DNA from: Bathymodiolus brooksi
Lineage: Eukaryota > Mollusca > Bivalvia > Mytilida > Modiolidae
Length of the DNA stretch: 64,000 nt
Direction of reading: 5' to 3'
NCBI GenBank assembly: GCA_963680875.1
Contig: OY804582.1
Coordinates: 54,516,646-54,580,645, forward strand
Shown here in pieces: positions 58,591-64,000 of this stretch (the stretch's first letter is position 1; every line of letters starts with the position of its first letter). Below the pieces are notes generated by a model. That model saw only the letters and a list, made by a program, of their open reading frames with translations. It was not told where the DNA came from and did not search any database. The translations under genes and the position numbers were made by a program.

Positions 58591-61474
58591 ATGAATTATT
58601 TAATAGTGCTGTTATTATATTCTAATTTAAGTGGAATTTTCGGGAAGTCCAAATCGGAGAGATTATTGCTTAATGACCCATCCGTCTTAGCCGATCGCTT
58701 AGGCCGACTGGAAAATAGTGTAGCAATCTTAAAGCAGACCGTTACAACACAGAATATTGAACTTCAAACACAAAAGACAACCATTCAAGCATTGGAGCAG
58801 GAAAATACGAAACTGTCAATACAAAATCAACACCATACAAGTGATATTTAACAACTTCTGAACTCTGTTAGTAATCACGGTAAGAACATTCAGATAAAAC
58901 CAAAATTGTTCCGTTTGTCCCTTTTTCTTTTGGCCATTGTGTTGGCTGTCCTTCTTCGATTTACCGATTCTGCTTATATCTGTGAAAGATAATACATTGC
59001 TTGTGTACTAGCATACTAGCTTCAGTTATATGTTACGGTTCATTTTGTCAGATTTTAATGATCTTAAATGGCATCATGACAACTACCTAACTTGTCAAAC
59101 AATTTATCGTATGCTGTTACCCAGTATACCATAAATTACTTGACAAGTTCGGCAGATGTTGTGATGCTATCAAGACTAGCGCACACAATATCGTACTGTA
59201 AATTAAAGTACAAATATCAAAAAGTATCCAATTCAACGGAAATTTGTAATAAAGGAACGATCCGGATGCTAAAACACTATGGTAAAAACGCACATTAAAC
59301 ATTAAATATTATCTCCTGTTGTTATGTTATTGTTTATTTCGTTCGGGTTTTTTTGGTGATATATATTATTAGTACATAACATATTAAAATGCTCTTTGTT
59401 GATTGTATGATTTACTATTTTTTTAACAGTTCATGCTTAATCTTGGCAACAGGTGACTATACCTAGCGACGGGAACTTTACCAATGGAATAAATTCTCCC
59501 TCGTTATTTTTATATATTTTTGGCAAAATTTACCTCCCTTAAAATAGACGGCGCTGTAATCTGTTCATCGTTTATTGTCAACATGGCGAGGTTTAACAAT
59601 GTTGAATTTCAGTGTGTTTTTTTTCCCTTTTATGTCCAGAATGAGATGTTATGTACTTAGCATATTATTGTCGTGAACATGTTTCTTATAGTGTTGTCTG
59701 GTGAGGTATACCCCAGCAGATAACACTATTAGAAAACAGTTCCATCAAGAGAAGACAATAATAGAATGATAGTATCATCTGCATAGCATAACCAAAAATA
59801 TAGGCTTGATATATCTGTCTTCGTATTGTGTCATCTGCCTAGAATGACCAACAAAGTAGGATTCAGATGTCTATTTTAGTATAATATCATCTGCTTAGCA
59901 TAACCAAAATATAAGGCTTATATTGTGAATGTCTTATTGTAGTGTCATCTGCATAGCACTACCAACCAATATGACCCATATATAAAGTAAATCATATACA
60001 TTACAAATGGTATTGTGGCTGTACATTGGAATTATAATAAAGTCACATTATTACGTATACAAACGCTATTTTATTTGCTAATGTCAGTCATTTTGATCGT
60101 TTTGAGTATTTATTTACAATTTGTATGAATTAAAGCTTGTTTTAGATTATAATTTGATAAGTGCTATGTTTATTATATTAGTTTTGTCATATACATTCTT
60201 GATTTTGTTTATAGTCCATGGAACAACATACGTTAGATGGGCCAGAAAACAGTGTCCAAATAATAACACTGAACTGGTATACTCTGGTAAGTAATGTCCA
60301 AACAAGTTTGATGTTTAAGATAATTGCTATTAAACGCCACTTTCTACAATAGTTCAAATACATTGTTGGTGTTTAGATTGAACAGTTTGCAGATGCCAAA
60401 GGTTCAACCAAGATGCCACAAATTGAAGAAGGAATGACAATAATATGGCAAATAGAAATAAGACCAAAGCAATGATCCACAAAACACTACACCAAAAACT
60501 AATGATTGGACAATACTATCTCTATGAAAACGAGGACAGTGATTCAGGGTGATAACCAGTTCCTGTGGCAACCGTCTTGTTACTAATGTTAAAAATCCAT
60601 AATCCACGAAACAGATGTTATTGGAGAAAACCACCGACATGGATTGAATGTTAACTAATTTGATGTTGAAGTATTTTCTTGTTGTTGTTGCATGTGGGAA
60701 TAAAATCCTCATTTTTCTTGAATGTTGTGACTAAAAGAATCGACATTGGTATTATTGCCGTGATGATAATCATTATCACTGTGATTGTTGCATCCATCTG
60801 AATGTTACAAAACAAACTGGTATGTCCTTTACCCATCCAAAATGAATTCATTTATATATTTATTTTTTCTATGATATGACAGAAAAATAATTATCGCTAG
60901 TTTAAAAACATATCGGTCCGTTATTTAGTGTACAAATATAATATTGCAAAAAACAAAACAAAAAGTCGATTGAATCAATTAAGTTAACACTATTTTTTTT
61001 CTTCTAATAATAGGTTTTGCTGCAGGAGGTTTTCACTCTGAAGACGGTGCATCTGCCGAACCTGTGTGTCTACCACCTGATCCCGATTTTGGAAAGACGA
61101 GTGGACCTGACCATGGTCGCATCTACGGTGCTGAATTTGACAATAACTTTTTTGCCCCAGACAGTGACGCTGAAGATGTACCGTGTGCTGTATGCAGAAC
61201 CATACATGCATCAAGCGTGATCATGATTCCTGGCAAAAATAAATGTTATCCAGGCTGGCAGATGGAATATTATGGATATTTGGCTTCTAACTATTACGGG
61301 TCAAAAGCTGCTGGTACATATGAGTGTATAGATATCCAGCCTGAGTTTTTGACAGGTGGAAAGAACAATAACAATGGTAAACTTTTCTTTAATGTTCTTG
61401 CAAAATGTGGATCTCTTCAATGTCCACCTTACAAGGAAAACTATCCATTGACATGTGTTGTGTGTTCAAAATAA
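58591..61474 (+). CDS. Short-chain collagen C4-like secreted protein, 3 exons, in-frame TAA in exon 1
   Basis: Exons are 58591-58879, 60215-60286 and 61014-61474. Donors are CACG|GTAAGA and TCTG|GTAAGT; acceptors are TTTATAG|TC and AATAATAG|GT. Both introns are phase 1 and the frame is consistent through all three exons (822 nt, 273 residues plus stop if the internal TAA is ignored). Residues 1-18 form a signal peptide ([18 protein letters not shown]). Residues ~25-95 have heptad-like hydrophobic spacing ([16 protein letters not shown]), a predicted coiled coil. Residues ~98-273 are the Cys-rich domain: [53 protein letters not shown] and TCVVCSK. It has 10 Cys. Molluscan relatives are annotated as short-chain collagen C4-like after sponge C4; no Gly-X-Y repeat is present. 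The TAA at 58849-58851 (codon 87) would truncate the protein, so this is a pseudogene, a null allele, a base error, or is rescued by a weak in-phase donor at 58841. The function is unknown, probably extracellular trimer formation. AATAAA overlaps the stop (61470-61475). Confidence 0.8.
58900..58985 (-). mobile_element. Element R fragment in intron 1 of the C4-like gene
   Basis: 'tccctttttcttttggccat', 'tgtgttggctgtccttcttc' and 'gatttaccgattctgc' are reversed B-A. It begins about 20 bases after the intron donor. Confidence 0.7.
59765..59985. repeat. ~63 bp tandem repeat, 4 diverged copies, intron 1
   Basis: 'gtatcatctgcatagcataa', 'gtgtcatctgcctagaatga', 'atatcatctgcttagcataa' and 'gtgtcatctgcatagcacta', each followed by 'ccaa..a.atag'. 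Confidence 0.8.
60390..60580 (+). mobile_element. Element R copy in intron 2 of the C4-like gene
   Basis: 'tttgcagatgccaaaggttc' (A), 'gaaggaatgacaataatatg' (B), 'aatgatccacaaaacactac' with 'accaaaaactaatga' (C) and 'acagtgattcagggtgataa' with 'ccagttcctgtggcaac' (D). It is on the gene's own strand. The flanking exons and splice signals are intact. Confidence 0.65.
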
Positions 61475-61512
61475 AGTTGATAATACTAACGTGTGCTGTT
61501 TGTCCTAATTTA

Positions 61513-61758
61513 GGGTTAGGGTTGTGGTATTTAACGCCACTTTCAACAATATTTCAGTTATATCGTGGCGGTCAGATTTATCGGTGGAGGAAACCGGATT
61601 ACCTGGTAAAAGCTACTTACAAACTTTATCACATAATGTTGTATAGAGTACACCTCGCCTGAGCAGGATTCGAACTAATAACGTTGGTGGTGATATGCAC
61701 TGATTACATAGGTAGTTTTATATCGAACTACAATGCGATCACGACCACGACGACCCCT
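61513..61758 (-). mobile_element. SINE family S, full-length, just downstream of the C4-like gene
   Basis: In reverse: head 'ggggtcgtcgtggtcgtgat' (A-box-like), 'tgtaatcagtgcatatcacc', 'agttcgaatcctgc' (B-box-like), 'gaggtgtactctatacaaca' and the 3' end 'gtggcgttaaataccacaac'. It begins about 40 bases after the stop codon and so may lie in the 3' UTR. Confidence 0.8.
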
Positions 61759-61879
61759 TGTCCTAATTTAATAATGTTTTACTTGTACTTATTTATGCAT
61801 AGTAGTATCCAACACGATCTTAATATCAGATTAGGAACAAAACAGTAACACGACTGGTGTAGTGTAGTAGGAACTGCCT

Positions 61880-61965
61880 ACCCTTCCGTAAGACCAGAGT
61901 TTGATTTTGGTTCGTGTTGCTCATGTTTTAGTTTTCTGTGTAGTGTTTTGTCGCACTTGGTGGAC
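61880..61965 (-). mobile_element. Dispersed element R fragment (C-D), reverse
   Basis: 'gattttggttcgtgttgctc' (D) and 'ttagttttctgtgtagtgtt' with 'ttgtcgcac' (C) in reverse. A 103-codon minus frame ending here owes its tail (KTLHRKLKHEQHEP) to the repeat. Confidence 0.65.
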
Positions 61966-62319
61966 ATGTAAACATGCGTTGTGTTTTCGATATAAAGTAC
62001 CAGGTTAACTGCATATTGTGTATTACAAACATTAACTATCTTAATTGTTGTCCTAATTAAACTGAGTACACGTGCTACTTCTTGTAATATACAACATGAA
62101 ACCATGTTTGTCATCACAGCAGGCATCGTAACATCTAACACACTCCTCGTTGGTAATAATACAAACCTAGCCAAAGACCGGATTAGCACAGAATATGTAA
62201 TCAGAATAGAAAGGTTTAATAGATACTCTTGTAATAATACCCTATATGCTTGGTATCACCCATTGATATATTTATTTTAATGATGTTTATACAATTGGAT
62301 AGTTTCATGTATTCCCTTA
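61966..62319. other. Gene-free spacer before the terminal array
   Basis: No gene recognised. Confidence 0.35.
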
Positions 62320-64000
62320 AAGTTATGGCTTGGACTTGTTTACAAGTACACAAAGTTATGGCTTGGACTTGCTTACAAGTACACAAAGTTATGGCTTGGA
62401 CTTGTTTACAAGTACACAAAGTTATGGCTTGGACTTGCTTACAAGTACACAAAGTTATGGCTTGGACTTGCTTACAAGTACACAAAGTTATGGCTTGGAC
62501 TTGCTTACAAGTACACAAAGTTATGGCTTGGACTTGCTTACAAGTACACAAAGTTATGGCTTGGACTTGCTTACAAGTACACAAAGTTATGGCCTGGACT
62601 TGCTTACAAGTACACAAAGTTATGGCTTGGACTTGTTTACAAGTACACAAAGTTATGGCTTGGACTTGTTTACAAGTACACAAAGTTATGGCTTGGACTT
62701 GTTTACAAGTACACAAAGTTATGGCTTGGACTTGTTTACAAGTACACAAAGTTATGGCTTGGACTTGCTTACAAGTACACAAAGTTATGGCTTGGACTTG
62801 TTTACAAGTACACAAAGTTATGGCTTGGACTTGTTTACAAGTACACAAAGTTATGGCTTGGACTTGCTTACAAGTACACAAAGTTATGGCTTGGACTTGT
62901 TTACAAGTACACAAAGTTATGGCTTGGACTTGTTTACAAGTACACAAAGTTATGGCTTGGACTTGTTTACAAGTACACAAAGTTATGGCTTGGACTTGCT
63001 TACAAGTACACAAAGTTATGGCTTGGACTTGTTTACAAGTACACAAAGTTATGGCTTGGACTTGTTTACAAGTACACAAAGTTATGGCTTGGACTTGTTT
63101 ACAAGTACACAAAGTTATGGCTTGGACTTGTTTACAAGTACACAAAGTTATGGCTTGGACTTGTTTACAAGTACACAAAGTTATGGCTTGGACTTGTTTA
63201 CAAGTACACAAAGTTATGGCTTGGACTTGCTTACAAGTACACAAAGTTATGGCTTGGACTTGCTTACAAGTACACAAAGTTATGGCTTGGACTTGTTTAC
63301 AAGTACACAAAGTTATGGCTTGGACTTGTTTACAAGTACACAAAGTTATGGCTTGGACTTGTTTACAAGTACACAAAGTTATGGCTTGGACTTGTTTACA
63401 AGTACACAAAGTTATGGCTTGGACTTGCTTACAAGTACACAAAGTTATGGCTTGGACTTGTTTACAAGTACACAAAGTTATGGCTTGGACTTGTTTACAA
63501 GTACACAAAGTTATGGCTTGGACTTGTTTACAAGTACACAAAGTTATGGCTTGGACTTGTTTACAAGTACACAAAGTTATGGCTTGGACTTGTTTACAAG
63601 TACACAAAGTTATGGCTTGGACTTGTTTACAAGTACACAAAGTTATGGCTTGGACTTGCTTACAAGTACACAAAGTTATGGCTTGGACTTGTTTACAAGT
63701 ACACAAAGTTATGGCTTGGACTTGTTTACAAGTACACAAAGTTATGGCTTGGACTTGCTTACAAGTACACAAAGTTATGGCTTGGACTTGTTTACAAGTA
63801 CACAAAGTTATGGCTTGGACTTGTTTACAAGTACACAAAGTTATGGCTTGGACTTGCTTACAAGTACACAAAGTTATGGCTTGGACTTGTTTACAAGTAC
63901 ACAAAGTTATGGCTTGGACTTGTTTACAAGTACACAAAGTTATGGCTTGGACTTGTTTACAAGTACACAAAGTTATGGCTTGGACTTGCTTACAAGTACA
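62320..64000. repeat. 33 bp satellite-like array, >50 copies, runs off the window
   Basis: The unit is 'agttatggcttggacttgtt' plus 'tacaagtacacaa'. The only common variant is cttgTttac/cttgCttac; one unit has 'ggcctgg' (62593). Each unit contains the small inverted repeat acttg-tttA-caagt. The period is a multiple of three, giving a stop-free minus frame of 584 codons (11-residue repeat CTCKQVQAITL) that opens at TTG inside the array. It is not supported as a gene. The right boundary is outside the window. Confidence 0.95.

Noticed and set aside
61513..61530. Telomere-like 'gggttaggg'
   Set aside because: A single occurrence formed by the SINE 3' end; there is no repeat.
62216..63970. A 584-residue Cys-rich repeat protein (11-residue unit)
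   Set aside because: Same cause: a 33 bp period divisible by three, TTG start inside the array, and a tail of ordinary AT-rich sequence.
1..64000. Reverse transcriptase, transposase or integrase genes
   Set aside because: No catalytic motifs (such as YXDD or DDE/D-type contexts) were readable. All mobile elements seen are non-autonomous.

Overview
The window looks like nuclear DNA from a bivalve mollusc, probably a mytilid or a relative. It is AT-rich and intron-bearing, with very few coding exons and an exceptional load of dispersed repeats and tandem arrays. Evidence for a bivalve: a spliced gene whose C-terminal domain matches the molluscan 'short-chain collagen C4-like' secreted family; many copies of a tRNA-headed SINE of molluscan type; and several dispersed repeats that resemble, from memory, repeats common in mussel genomes. 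No prokaryotic, viral or organellar gene was seen.

Only two real protein-coding loci can be supported. (1) 36151-36406, minus strand: the first coding exon of a Phox2-type paired-class homeobox gene, ending in a consensus splice donor. The homeodomain exons were not found in the 36 kb downstream. (2) 58591-61474, plus strand: a three-exon gene for a secreted protein with signal peptide, coiled coil and a Cys-rich C4-like C-terminal domain. All splice junctions keep frame, but a TAA interrupts exon 1 ten codons before its strong donor.

The rest is repeats. Three dispersed families dominate. Family H is a ~0.5 kb repeat whose end carries an ordered, degenerate hammerhead-ribozyme-like motif. 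Family R is a ~250 bp element with consecutive segments here called A-B-C-D. Family S is a tRNA-derived SINE. A second tRNA(Leu)-like SINE type, two TIR/inverted-repeat elements and microsatellites are also present.

Long arrays by position: 48 bp unit (2.2 kb), 56 bp (3.3-5.0 kb), 40 bp (8.4-9.8 kb), 62 bp (16.5-23.9 kb), 21 bp (24.5-24.9 kb), 66 bp (28.9-29.1 kb), 36 bp (31.1-32.8 kb), 58 bp (37.3-38.1 kb), 29 bp (38.5-39.1 kb), 45 bp (51.9-57.8 kb) and 33 bp (62.3 kb to the window end). Together they cover about 20 kb.

The main discovery is the origin of these arrays. Four of them (21, 29, 62 and 56 bp) are amplifications of four successive segments of the same dispersed element R, each still sitting in its own copy of R. 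The 36 bp array is an amplified internal segment of family H, and the 40 bp array arose inside yet another dispersed repeat. The dispersed repeats therefore act as seeds for minisatellites. The long open frames across the 29, 33, 36, 45 and 66 bp arrays reflect repeat periodicity, not genes.
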